From Phaeoceros laevis (lineage: Eukaryota; Anthocerotophyta; Anthocerotopsida; Notothyladales), in NCBI GenBank assembly GCA_049999765.1, contig JBNGIQ010007093.1, positions 1 through 23,625 of the forward strand: a DNA stretch of 23,625 nt. The letters are read 5' to 3'. The position numbers were made by a program, and so were the translations under genes. This document shows, one piece after another, positions 1 to 8,829 of the stretch (its first letter is position 1; every line of letters begins with the position of its first letter). Below the pieces are notes generated by a model. The model ran no database searches. It had not been told where the DNA came from and saw only the letters and a list, made by a program, of their open reading frames with translations.

Positions 1-17
1 AAATCCTGGGGCAGTGA

Positions 18-581
18 TCATCCTCCGGCACTGATGAAGAGGGTGTGAGCCATGATCTTCACCAGATCGTTGCTTTGTATGCTGCAGCTGCTGGTAACTT
101 GGTCAGAGATCCAGTTTTGCAGATTTGTTGGTACTCAAGTTCTTGGTTTTTCCTGCACATGTGATGTGGAACACAAGGTTATGTTTGGCGAACCCATATC
201 CAGGTACACTCTTGCTGCTCAGTCTTGCTTTCTACTAACCTGATGTCTTTTTGTGAGTTGCTTAGCAAGACAATACTTGGCTGCCCATCAATTCGTCTTT
301 TCGGACTGCTGCCCAAGTTCTTAAAGCACAAAACGAGAGGAGGAAGTTTGAGAAGAAGCTTTTGACAATGATGTCCCTTAGGTTTACTGCGACTTTAGCA
401 CATACCCCCTGCCTCTCTAGATGGGTACTTGATCCACTTGGAGAAGGCATTAGAGACAGCATACTTTTGAAAGAGAATGTCCTCAGATGTACTGCTTGTT
501 GGAAAATGGAGGTAGGCCTCCCTGGTTTTGTATGTGTCCCTGAAATTTGTTGCTCCTGCTCAGCTTCACAGTGAGGTCTGA
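18..581 (+). CDS. 3'-terminal exons of an unrecognised plant gene (partial, runs off the left edge)
   Basis: An open frame (codons from 18) encodes a short stretch with the motif HDLHQIVALYAAAA, ending at a good donor (GTAACT, 94). An acceptor at 268-269 restores the frame as D-NTWLPINSSFRTAAQ, followed by a basic, helix-prone segment (KAQNERRKFEKKLL) and then HTPCLSRWVLDPLGEGIRD. The frame can run to a stop at 574. Alternatively it is spliced once more (donor 512, acceptor 563) to end LHSEV at 579-581. Codon-like composition and the clean phase-1 junction argue for real exons, but I do not recognise the family. The frame has a TGA at 15-17, so the upstream exon boundary is unresolved and a decayed copy is possible. 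No function is assigned. Confidence 0.4.
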
Positions 582-599
582 CCGTACTGTGGCCTGCAC

Positions 600-1266
600 C
601 TGGCTGTTTGGCTGCTGCTGTAATCGACATTTTCACGTCTTCTAGCCTCATACACTTTGTGCTACGATCTGAACATTATGGTATAGCTATGTAAAGTCAC
701 GTTTTGCCTGTTCTATACGATGATCAGGTTCATTCCACTTGTAGAACTCCACACAGCAATCGTAATAATTAGCACCCAAAATGAGACGATTAGGTTTGTG
801 ATGCTTACTGAATAAACGCTGGTAAAAGCCACACCTCTCGGCCATGATTTGGTACCTTCCCGGTATGATTGCCTTCCTGCCTTCATGAACTTATATACCT
901 GAGATTGCGTTTGCTGGAACATGACTTCTCAAACCTATGATGAAGAGAAGGACTAATGTCAAGGAACTGTACGAGATTTTTGCTGTCTCTAGGCATGATT
1001 TGCTAGGTCCTACTACGTATTGCTGGTTCTGATTGACAGACTAGCGGACCGTATATACCTTCCTGAACATCTTCTTTCACATGACTGTGAATACCAATGT
1101 CGCAGTGCTTTGCTAGTCCTTGTATGTTAATCTGGAATGGTGCATCACATGGCCTGGAAACAGGGTGATGTAGACATACGATGTTTATGGCATCTTGATG
1201 CTGATAAATAAATATCTATCTATCTAGAAAACTCCGATAATAATACGTTTAACCCTTAAAGGACCA
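600..1266. other. Intergenic stretch, no gene seen
   Basis: I see only short, unconvincing open frames here. A short ATCT-type microsatellite with an AATAAATATCTATCTATCTA core lies near 1206-1226. The 16-mer TTAACCCTTAAAGGAC occurs at 1249-1264, just before the reverse-transcriptase fossil, and recurs at 7694-7709. Confidence 0.5.
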
Positions 1267-2283
1267 ACAAGCCAGAAACACCTACAAGAATATGGACGAC
1301 TTACAGTACATTTGGAACGGTTCATACTAGATGCAGCGGAACTTGTTCTACGAAACCATTTTCTAGAGTATGATGGAAAGATTTATCAACAAGTTGGAGA
1401 CATAGCAATGGGAAGCAACTTCACCGTTGTATATGCATGTCTCTTCTTGTGTTCTTTGGAGCTTCAACTACAAAGGAGCCATCCCACGACCAATCTTTTG
1501 GACCTCAAAAAAATTTATAAATGATGATTTTGGGATCTCGACCGGCACTCAATCCTCTCTAGAGGTTTGGTTAGCCGCCTATGGCTCCGTGTATCCTTCC
1601 ATTAACCTCACCTACGGGATCTCCGCTAGTGAAATGAACTTTTTGGATGCCACTCGCCTCAAAGGACCTGACTTCTCACAAACTGGAATACTTTCTACTA
1701 GATGTTTTCAATTGCTTCTAAACATCTATCAATACCTTCCATGGAGCTCATGTCACCCACAGCGCCAAAAGGTTTCATTTATTGTAAGTGAACTCCGAAG
1801 GTATGTGGTTAGAGAGAGTATCCCTTCCAGGTTTCATTTATTGTAAGTGAACTCCGAAGGTATATGGTTAGAGAGAGTATTCCTTCCAGTTTTGTTCGCA
1901 GGAGGCTTTTCTTTTATCAGAGCCTACGTGTAAGGGAGTATCGCTCCACATTTCTGGATTTTTGTTTCAAGAAGGTACAATATTCGGACAGAGTCAACTA
2001 CCTCGCTCTTCAACCCGCTACTCCAAAACTGGTCCCTCTAGTGTTCAAGTTATACTACTCCCCTTGGAGTCCGTCTTTGAGCCTGGGGGTTACCCTAAAC
2101 CCTAAACTTTGCAGAAATGCAATAAGTTCCGTCTTTGGCTGTTCTCCCCAAACCTGTTACAAAAGGTTTTTAACACGTACAGAAGACGTTAACACGTTAA
2201 CACGTATCGTAACTCAGGCTGTGATTCCACCCCACCCTAGTTTTAGAAGTTATTGTACCACCTCCAATTTTGGCTTAAGATGA
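1267..2283 (+). pseudogene. Degenerate Penelope-like reverse transcriptase fragment
   Basis: Three successive frames together read as a reverse transcriptase of the Penelope-like type. The order is FLEYDGKIYQQVGDIAMGS (the G-x-AMG region, about 1340-1415), YACLFLCSLE, then the catalytic box as KFINDDFGI (1511-1534). Next come SINLTYGISASEMNFLD, GPDFSQTGILSTRCFQ, SELRRYV and RLFFYQSLRVREY, ending with a thumb-like YSDRVNYLALQ segment. In family members the catalytic box is normally YxDD or FxDD, and here the first Asp is Asn. A frameshift lies at an A7 run (about 1507-1513), and a 59-bp duplication (1772-1889) breaks the frame again. No GIY-YIG endonuclease is visible. It is a non-functional relic. 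The family call comes from motif order seen by eye, so a related retroelement class is possible. Confidence 0.72.
1772..1889. repeat. 59-bp tandem direct duplication inside the RT relic
   Basis: Copy 1 (1772-1830) and copy 2 (1831-1889) both begin GTTTCATTTATTGTAAGTGA and end CTTCCAG. They differ at only two visible positions. The unit length is not a multiple of three, so the duplication itself shifts the frame. It must postdate, or have accompanied, loss of function of the element. Confidence 0.95.
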
Positions 2284-2395
2284 TTAATTATGATTGCCTC
2301 AATTTAGTGACTTCTACTATCGGGAACAAAATTAGGGACTTGATTACTAGATACGTCTAGTGGATCAGTATCTCTCAAGTATGTTTCAAGCTTCA

Positions 2396-2482
2396 GCAAC
2401 GCTCATAGTGTTATCGCTAGCGCTCATAGTGCTTGAGCAACACTCATAGTGTTATCGCCAGCGCTCATAGTGTTATCGCGAG
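2396..2482. repeat. Four-copy 17-23 bp tandem repeat, core CTCATAGTG
   Basis: Units with the core GCTCATAGTGTTATCGC recur at about 2401, 2422 (diverged 3' half), 2442 (ACTCATAG variant) and 2463. The spacing is close to 20 bp. The array lies about 85 bp upstream of the C2-protein ATG, so it is probably in the 5' flank or 5'UTR. An open frame without ATG runs through it into the C2 gene and would read HSVIAS twice. Confidence 0.85.
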
Positions 2483-2564
2483 TGGTACCGACCTTGTGAG
2501 ATCAATCAAATTGAATCAAGAAAGCGATCCGGACGAGGAAGTCACATCCTCCACATATACACCT

Positions 2565-3197
2565 ATGGCACTGCAAAATTTTAAGCTCCAGTTCAAGTTG
2601 CTAGTAGCAGTGGAGATTGTCTCTGCTGAGGAATTGAAAGAAGTGGGATGGTTTGGAAAGACCTACGTCGTGGCGTGGGTGCGTCACAAAGACAGCAGCT
2701 CCAGAATTCCGAAACTAGGCTTCCAGGCCACTGGCCCTTGCAAGGGCGGCGGGCGCAACCCCCGTTGGAACCAGAAGTTGCACTTCACAGTTACGCAGCG
2801 ACAGCTGCAGAGCTCCTCGGACTTTTGCCTCGCCATCTTCATCCTGCACCAGGGCGTGTTAGGGATGCGGACCACGGTGGCCACCGTCAACATCCCGCTC
2901 TCGGAGCTTCTCAATATTAGGTCGGGAGAGCTTCCGCATGTCGCATACCCGCTTCACCGGCCGTCCGGCCGCAGTCAGGGCAAAATTCGCTTGGCTACGA
3001 GTTGCAAGGAAGTTTGTCTGGAAAAACTGGGAGCAAGTTCCACGGAGATGGCCGCTCTTCGGCAATGGGACAAGCAGGACTGGTCGGAGAAAACACCCTC
3101 TGCTCAGCATACTGATTTCAGTGCACCACAGAAGCGTGTCCATGCTTACGGCCAGCCGCACTCCCGGTATTATGCCCTACGTCCTCTGAACGCTTAA
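2565..3197 (+). CDS. C2-domain protein, SRC2-like
   Basis: This is a single-exon frame of 210 residues from the ATG at 2565, the first in-frame ATG. The N-terminal half is a plant C2 domain. It shows LLVAVEIVSAEELKEVGWFG (strand 1 and loop 1), KTYVVAWV, GGGRNPRWNQKLHFTV (the typical N-P-x-W-N strand) and ATVNIPLSELL. Plant SRC2-like C2 proteins bind membranes, often in stress signalling. In the usual loop-1 pattern (GKMDVYA) an Asp binds calcium, but here the position reads GKTYVVA, so calcium binding is doubtful. The C-terminal about 70 residues are polar with no recognisable domain. The frame is open for 44 codons upstream of this ATG (from 2433), so an upstream exon cannot be excluded. An AATAAA lies at 3434-3439. 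Confidence 0.72.
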   Translation: MALQNFKLQFKLLVAVEIVSAEELKEVGWFGKTYVVAWVRHKDSSSRIPKLGFQATGPCKGGGRNPRWNQKLHFTVTQRQLQSSSDFCLAIFILHQGVLGMRTTVATVNIPLSELLNIRSGELPHVAYPLHRPSGRSQGKIRLATSCKEVCLEKLGASSTEMAALRQWDKQDWSEKTPSAQHTDFSAPQKRVHAYGQPHSRYYALRPLNA

Positions 3198-3433
3198 GTA
3201 CTTGGCCAGAAGGCGCGGTTACAGAAATTCAGGCTACGGCTATGGACTGTTCGGCGGGATGCTACTGTGAGTCTGTGATATGCTCTGGACGGGATGACAA
3301 CATCAGTGTGTCTCGTGAATGAATGAAAGGATTCCAAGTTCAGCCTTGCTTTGTTGCTTTCTGCACGTCACATTGACGTGTGTTGATATACAGTGTTTTA
3401 GAGATGATTAATGTGTTTCTAAGATAATATAAT

Positions 3434-3439
3434 AATAAA
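3434..3439 (+). terminator. Putative polyadenylation signal of the C2 gene
   Basis: There is an AATAAA hexamer in an A/T-rich run about 240 nt downstream of the C2-protein stop codon, on the same strand. It is a sequence match only. Confidence 0.4.
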
Positions 3440-4285
3440 TGCTGTGTATTTCAAAGACTTTGGTTACCTAGGAGTAACACCAGCTCTGCGAAAAAGTAGG
3501 CATGCAAATTGTTTGAGACCATGGCCTTGCCAATCTGACAAGTTGTGAAAGCTTGTAAAAAATAGTTTCTCGATAACAGTTGATCTTGTGAGCTATATAT
3601 AGCCTTGCGCACAGGTCTGAGACGGATCCTCTTCAGTTGCTGCACGAATCATCAGCCGAAAAGCATGTTTCCATGTCATGAACTTGAAGCTGACAGTTCA
3701 CACAACTTCTCATGCATCTGATGAGTTTAAAAAGGGTCCACCTGGACAATAACCATGAAATAATTGCTCAAAGCGTCAAATGGTAAAATTACAATGCACC
3801 TTCTTGAATCTGTGCTTCATCAGCAGGCAAATGGGCAACCGTTAGAGCACCTGCGATAGCTATGGGGTAGGTGGGAGACTCTCTCGATATCCTCCTCGTT
3901 ACCCATCGCCATCTTTCTTCACAAGAAGGAAGAAGCAGCCAATGGTGCTAGCTCATGATCAATGCTGGAACTGTGGAGTCCTGCTTGAGGGGCACCATTC
4001 CAGTCCTCGACCTGTTCACTTATCTCTGCTTGCCAATGCCAGTGGCAAACATGCATAAACGTCTCCCTAGTAGGTTCTAAGATGATGGTCGAATTTTTCC
4101 AGACGAATATCCCACAGTTGAGTTTTCAAAACCGGTTGCACCTGTTCGGCCCCCAGATGTCAGGCTCTTCTTGCGCCCGTTCACCCTCGTCTTGGGCTTT
4201 CACCTGATGGTGGATTCACCTGCTTCAGCTCCCGTGCTACCCATACCAACGGACTGAGGGAGTCCAGGACATGCCCTTCCCTATG
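3440..4285. other. Intergenic stretch with a weak minus-strand retroelement-like trace
   Basis: There is no intact gene. Reading the minus strand around 3980-3800, I can see short words resembling the start of a Ty3/gypsy reverse transcriptase: FFLLVKKDGDG, then after a stop YPIAIAGALTVAHL. They lie closer together than in an intact domain. The match is too short and broken to call an element. Confidence 0.25.
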
Positions 4286-5357
4286 TGCCTCCTGAAATTG
4301 CTAGAGCAGGGCAGGCAGCTCCACTCAGTGACATCTCGTGGAAAGAGGACTACTTGAAAGTGACGTAGTACTGGGCACTTGTCTTATGCAAAGTGTGGCC
4401 AGTTGGAAAGTGTTTTGAGAGTCTGGCCGCAAGGGATGCAGCACCATGGAATGCCATGATAAAAGGATACGGTGGAAACAATGAAGGCCAACAGGCTACA
4501 GCGTGTTTCGAAGACATGGTTCTGGCTGTTATTCAGCCAAATGACAGCACACTTACTTGCCTTCTTGCAGCCTGCAGTCAAGAGGTCAGTAAGGGTCGAC
4601 AGTTTTTGATGCCATGTGCAACAGCATGGTCTGAGTCGCCTGACCCGACAGCTGAGCATTATGTGTGCATAGTTTATGTTCTTGGGAGGGCAGGCCATTT
4701 AGGTCAGGCAGAGAAGATGCTGAAATCAGCTGGGTGCGAATATGGTGCTGTTGGCTGATGTCATTGCTGAATGCCTGCAGGAGTCATGGGGATATAGATC
4801 TAGATTGGGGAACACTGTTCTGAAAGTCTTGTTGAGCTGGATCCTCAGACTGCCGCTGCATACGTGCTGATGGCCGATATGTACCCAGATGCAGATAGGT
4901 GGGCGGATGTAGATAGAATCGAAAGGTTGAGAAAGTTGGCAGGAGCTAGCAGGAAACCAGCAGTGCATGCATTGAGGTGAACAAGCTAGTGCACACAGTT
5001 GTTTTGGGGGAAGAAACTTGAAGGGGTGACCTTTCATGCAAGGTTTGGAGCACAAATGAACATTTGGAGGAAGGGAACCATGTACCACACACCAAGCTGG
5101 TGTTGAAGCCAGTGTCTGAGAAGAAGGATGATCATCTGCGTAGGCATGCTGAGAAGCTAGCTTTGGCGGCTGCTATCTTGAACAGTCCCGGTGGCACACC
5201 TCCGCTGGAAACCAAAAACCTGCGGATGTGTAGGGACTGCCACTTTTCCACCGAAACTCTGTCAAGGCTAGGAGAGAGGGATACAGTAACTTTTGTCAGG
5301 GACGCATACCGTGTACAATTCGAGGCAGGGTCCTGTGGCTGTAAGAGTCGGCATTGA
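4286..5357 (+). pseudogene. DYW-class pentatricopeptide repeat (PPR) pseudogene
   Basis: Successive frames give the order of a plant PLS-DYW PPR protein, the organellar RNA-editing class. It reads LEQGRQLHS and YAKCGQLES, then in another frame ARDAAPWNAMIKGYGGN, IQPNDSTLTCLLAACS and TAEHYVCIVYVLGRAGHLGQ. Next come AAYVLMADMYPDADRWADVD and the E+ region IEVNKLVHTVVLGEE. The DYW deaminase-like end carries HVPHTKLVLKPVSEK, HAEKLA (the H-x-E zinc/catalytic motif) and NLRMCRDCHFSTE (CxxCH). The reading frame breaks at about 4405-4425, 4750-4860, 4978 and 5036. It ends CGCKSRH instead of the usual terminal D-Y-W tripeptide. It lacks most upstream PPR repeats and cannot make an intact protein. The relic may begin slightly further upstream. 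Confidence 0.85.
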
Positions 5358-7160
5358 GAGAGGACAAAAGTTGCCCACTGAACCAATGCCACCGCACCCA
5401 TCATCATTCAGTAGATCACTTCAGAGATGGTATTCAGGTCGCCTGGACATGAATGAGTGCCGCAGGCTGGCTTGTGCAGAGTGTATCAGGGGAAGTAGCT
5501 TCAAACGGTATGCCTCTATACAGTATGCAAACTGAATTCAAACCTAGTTCATGGCAATACCTGTCTAGAGGCTTTGGTTTTGCACACTTCTAACATGGAG
5601 CTTGCAAGGGGATATTGCAATAGACAGAGAATCCTAGCCACTTCCTTGGAGCATGGAGAGGATGTCTCTACTGTGGCCAAACCACCTGGGATTCCGCAAA
5701 ATTCCAGGTCCATACTGATGAGTCCCATGTGGTTTGGGCTCAGTATTTCATGGTTGTTGCTCAGCTACCTACTCATGATCAACATATTGTCATACAAGGG
5801 TCTGGATCTTGAAGGCAATGCTCTCGGAAGCATTTTTTTCAAGCAGCGCTGTAGGCATGGCATTCATTGCAAGCCAAGCCTGCCAAGGTCTTGAAAAAAA
5901 CATCTAGATACATATACATGGCAACAAGCTGCTGCGCTGAGAGATGAAACTTAAAAGTAGTCTAGCTAGTGAACTATCGGTGTTCGTTTTTTTATCATCA
6001 GGCCGATCACCCATGGATGGCTTGTCTCTGTCAACATTCCTAGGCGGTTGCAAGGCAATGCAAGCCCTGTGTTATAATATGCATAGTATTATTCTGTTCA
6101 AACTGCAAAGGGATTCTGGTAGTTTCCAGCGTTTTTGCATTGTCTTGAAAACAAGTTGACACACACACGAATCTGACCCCATGTTACGCGCTTTCAAGAA
6201 TGCTGTCTACTCATTCCAAAGTTTCGGCAAACTCGGAGTTTCGGCAAACTCGGTTGCTATTCCCAGCACACAAGCTTGGGATTTCAAGAACAAATGCTGC
6301 AGGCCTGCCTAGCTAGATTAAGTAAACTCTGCCAATAACAAGCACACGCTGAGCCCACCCTGCCTCTTCTTTGCTTTCGGCTAGTTTTTTCTTCAATTCA
6401 AATCAATTGCCACAGTTGACCAACACGCTCTCCTGGCCGGCCTTGGAACCTCCATGGATTTACCAACTGGTACCAGCACACATATACAGTACGAGTGAAC
6501 ATTCTGGCCAGTCATTTCTAGACTCCGCCAGGATGGCTTCCTTCATGATCAGCCAAGGTTGTGCCCATCAAAAACTGCCTTCACCTCACTCTGCAAGTTG
6601 CCCCAACAGGGACATATTCAGATCAGGAACAAGAGGGACGCTACTTTTGAGTACTTAACAGGCCTGGTTCATGAGCTCACCATCTCAGAGCTCTGGATCC
6701 ATGTTGTCACACCCACAAATTTCGGGACAGAAAGAGCATGTTTACAACTCATGTACCACATCCCCAATGTTTGTTCCCATCACCTTACATGGGTCCTTCT
6801 GATGCGCCTTAGTCTAATAATTACGACTCACATTCTTGTTATGTTCATCTACCAGACACCAAGCAGTTCCAGATCACTTGCAAGCAGGAACCTTCTGCAG
6901 CAATCAGATAGAGTTCTAGGCCTGAAATACATACGAGGCTTTTTGAACGTGTACATAGTGCTCACGAGTTGAGAAACACATATTTGCATGATCCTTCCTC
7001 TTAATTTGTGTTCGAGAAAGATGTTCAGCTGAAATCTCAAGCTGTAAAATACACAGAAAAATAGGGCTACTGGCCATGGTGTCTGCTTGCAAGAACGTGC
7101 TTGGAGCGAATACTCTCACTACCAGAAAGATTTTGCGAAAATAACTCTGCCCTTGGCTAG
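5358..7160. other. Long stretch without a supportable gene
   Basis: Several short plus-strand frames occur (for example 5574-5894 and 6559-6972), but none starts, ends or reads like a protein I recognise. A fragment near 6020-6100 (DGLSLSTFLGGCKAMQAL) faintly resembles a fern-type PPR N-terminal repeat and could be more debris from the PPR relic upstream. A perfect 17-bp tandem duplication lies at 6220-6253. Confidence 0.45.
6220..6253. repeat. 17-bp perfect tandem duplication
   Basis: AGTTTCGGCAAACTCGG occurs at 6220-6236 and again at 6237-6253 with no spacer and no mismatch. Confidence 0.95.
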
Positions 7161-7180
7161 TCCCTCCAGCTCCAGCTCCA

Positions 7181-7238
7181 GCTCCAGATGCTCCTCCCAC
7201 CAAGAAGGGTCCGGAGTATCTGGAGGAGCATCTGGAGC
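7181..7238. repeat. 17-bp perfect inverted repeat with 24-nt loop
   Basis: GCTCCAGATGCTCCTCC (7181-7197) is followed after 24 nt by its exact reverse complement (7222-7238). The left arm is preceded by three further AGCTCC-type hexamers (7163-7180). The stem is short and GC-rich. No flanking target-site duplication was obvious, so I do not call it a transposon end. Confidence 0.9.
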
Positions 7239-7693
7239 GAGTCTATGAGTGAAGAACAAAAAGCTTATTCATGAGGCAACTTGGAGTGAGATCATGCAAA
7301 GCTCAATGTTCAGCTCATGAAAGTCATGCTCAAGCTGGGGGGATGAGCTGCTTGGAGAGCTGAAGTTGTCGCAAGCTTGTGGTCTCTGGAAGGACAACCA
7401 GAAGTGAAACTCTATTGTGCAAGAGCATTACAAACCAGGCAAAAAAACTCAGCAGTAATTGCTGATATCACCATTTGGTCATAGGCTCGTTCTAAAGCTG
7501 TACCAAGTAGACACTACCACTTGGTCCAGAAGACTCAAACCTCGCCGTTCAAGTGATCATGAGAAAAAACATTTGTGAGTTTAGAGGAGTCTAAAGGAAC
7601 TATGAGCGGGACTTGGAGCGCTAGTGCTGTCTTCTTCAAGTTTGTGCATTGGTCCTCACTCGTACGAGGGAAAGATTCACGGCGCAAATCCTC
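7239..7693. other. Non-coding stretch, nothing recognised
   Basis: There is no open frame of note on either strand. The sequence has frequent GAGC/AGCT words (7250-7380) continuing the compositional theme of the adjacent hairpin. Confidence 0.4.
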
Positions 7694-7752
7694 TTAACCC
7701 TTAAAGGACAGGGCGTCCGAAACGAAACGCGCACCTAAACGAAACGCGCACC
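7694..7752. repeat. Second copy of TTAACCCTTAAAGGAC plus a 17-bp-period tandem repeat
   Basis: The 16-mer TTAACCCTTAAAGGAC at 7694-7709 is identical to that at 1249-1264. Immediately downstream, AAACGAAACGCGCACC is tandemly duplicated (7720-7735 and 7737-7752). Confidence 0.85.
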
Positions 7753-8434
7753 GTGGGCGTATATCCTCTAATAACCCAGATGTGACCGTGTGTCACACAC
7801 CTCTCCTATATATGTAAGTGAACTAGGAGACGTAGTCTACATGCGGATAGCGTATCAAGTTACTATGCCAACGGACGACAGCACGACAGGCGGCGTGTCA
7901 GTCCGTTGAAAGCCACGACGGTGCCACGTTCGATCGAGCTGCCGCGGCCCGCTACGGAGACGCATCGCGGGTTCACGACCACCCTGGCCTGTCAGCGGCT
8001 GCGCCTCCAAACATAGACCACCGCGTGGGCCGCTGGACCCTCGGAGAGAGCAGCTGCGTTGGTTGGTTGGCCCTGGAATCGTGATTCGTGAAGCAGGAAG
8101 GGAAAGGCGTGCGCCTCTGTTTCTGTCGCACGCATACACTCGTCCCCCCAACCCTGTCGGCCTTGTTCTGCGATCTGTCCGCCTGCACTTGGCCACCTCT
8201 CCGCTCTTCCCTTTCTCCGCTCTGGTGCGGGTGCTTACTAAAGATCGCGAGCCTCTTCATGCCCGGCGGAGTCTGCTGTGCCTTGCTTGCTTGCCTCTTA
8301 GGTTAGGGCTTTGCTTTCTTCCTCATTCGTCCGTCCTTATTAAGGCGCTAGGTCTGACTCTGTTTCCAGAGCGCTGTCTGGAAAGAGCGGACACAGCCTG
8401 GAGGACGGGGTGTTCATCAAGTGCGCGGAGCTGA

Positions 8435-8472
8435 GGGAAGAAGGGTTTGTAGCGGGAAGAAGGGTTTGTAGC
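8435..8472. repeat. 19-bp perfect tandem duplication
   Basis: GGGAAGAAGGGTTTGTAGC is present at 8435-8453 and directly again at 8454-8472. Confidence 0.95.
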
Positions 8473-8608
8473 CATCGCAATTTTCTGCGGATGGTAGAGA
8501 TCTTGATGCAGACTGTGGAAGCGGGAGGACCCGCTGCTGGCTCTCTGAGGAGCCGTGTGCGCATGCCAATTGCAGCCGGTCTGTGCACAGGCGAATGCAA
8601 AGGAGGGG

Positions 8609-8642
8609 TGGTGGCGCTCTGGGGATTGGTGGCGCTCTGGGG
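8609..8642. repeat. 16-bp direct repeat with 18-bp period
   Basis: TGGTGGCGCTCTGGGG is present at 8609-8624 and 8627-8642, separated by two bases. Confidence 0.93.
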
Positions 8643-8829
8643 GCACTGCAGATTTGCCTCGGGCCGGCTGGACCCCTGCTGCCGACGCTTGGATCCTTAG
8701 GGTGGTGAGCCTCGTCGGAGATTTGTATGGGTTAGTCGCATCCTGTGCCCGACATTGAGGTGAATAGTGTTGATAGATCCGCCTTCCTCACCCGGAAACT
8801 CTGGTGCCAGCCAAGATTCGCTGAGAATC

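Larger units (their letters stand above)
7753..8829 (+). promoter_or_regulatory. GC-rich upstream region and probable 5' leader of the DUF7054 gene
   Basis: This is about 1 kb of GC-rich sequence without a convincing protein. It contains two more tandem duplications (8435-8472 and 8609-8642). The frame of the downstream gene is closed by a TGA at 8761-8763, so most of this stretch is promoter, 5'UTR or a 5'UTR intron. No TATA box was assigned with confidence. Confidence 0.35.

Noticed and set aside
713-922. Minus-strand 69-codon frame with a hydrophobic C-terminus
   Set aside because: No homology recognised, no splice context, and it is the kind of frame expected by chance in non-coding DNA.
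2648-3189. Alternative-frame and antisense frames over the C2 gene
   Set aside because: They overlap a recognisable C2 domain in another frame and carry no motif of their own.
3800-3985. Possible Ty3/gypsy RT trace on the minus strand (FFLLVKKDGDG ... YPIAIAGAL)
   Set aside because: Two short words with a stop and shortened spacing between them are too little for an element call. It is mentioned only in the intergenic description.
6000-6160. PPR-like N-terminal repeat fragment (LSLSTFLGGCKAMQAL)
   Set aside because: Only one weak repeat-like stretch, with no second PPR motif in phase. It could be debris from the PPR relic or chance.
7855-8434. Several overlapping frames of 70-123 codons on both strands in GC-rich DNA
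   Set aside because: Arg/Pro/Ser-rich composition on both strands is typical of stop-poor GC-rich sequence. None has a recognisable motif, and the region is better read as the upstream flank of the DUF7054 gene.
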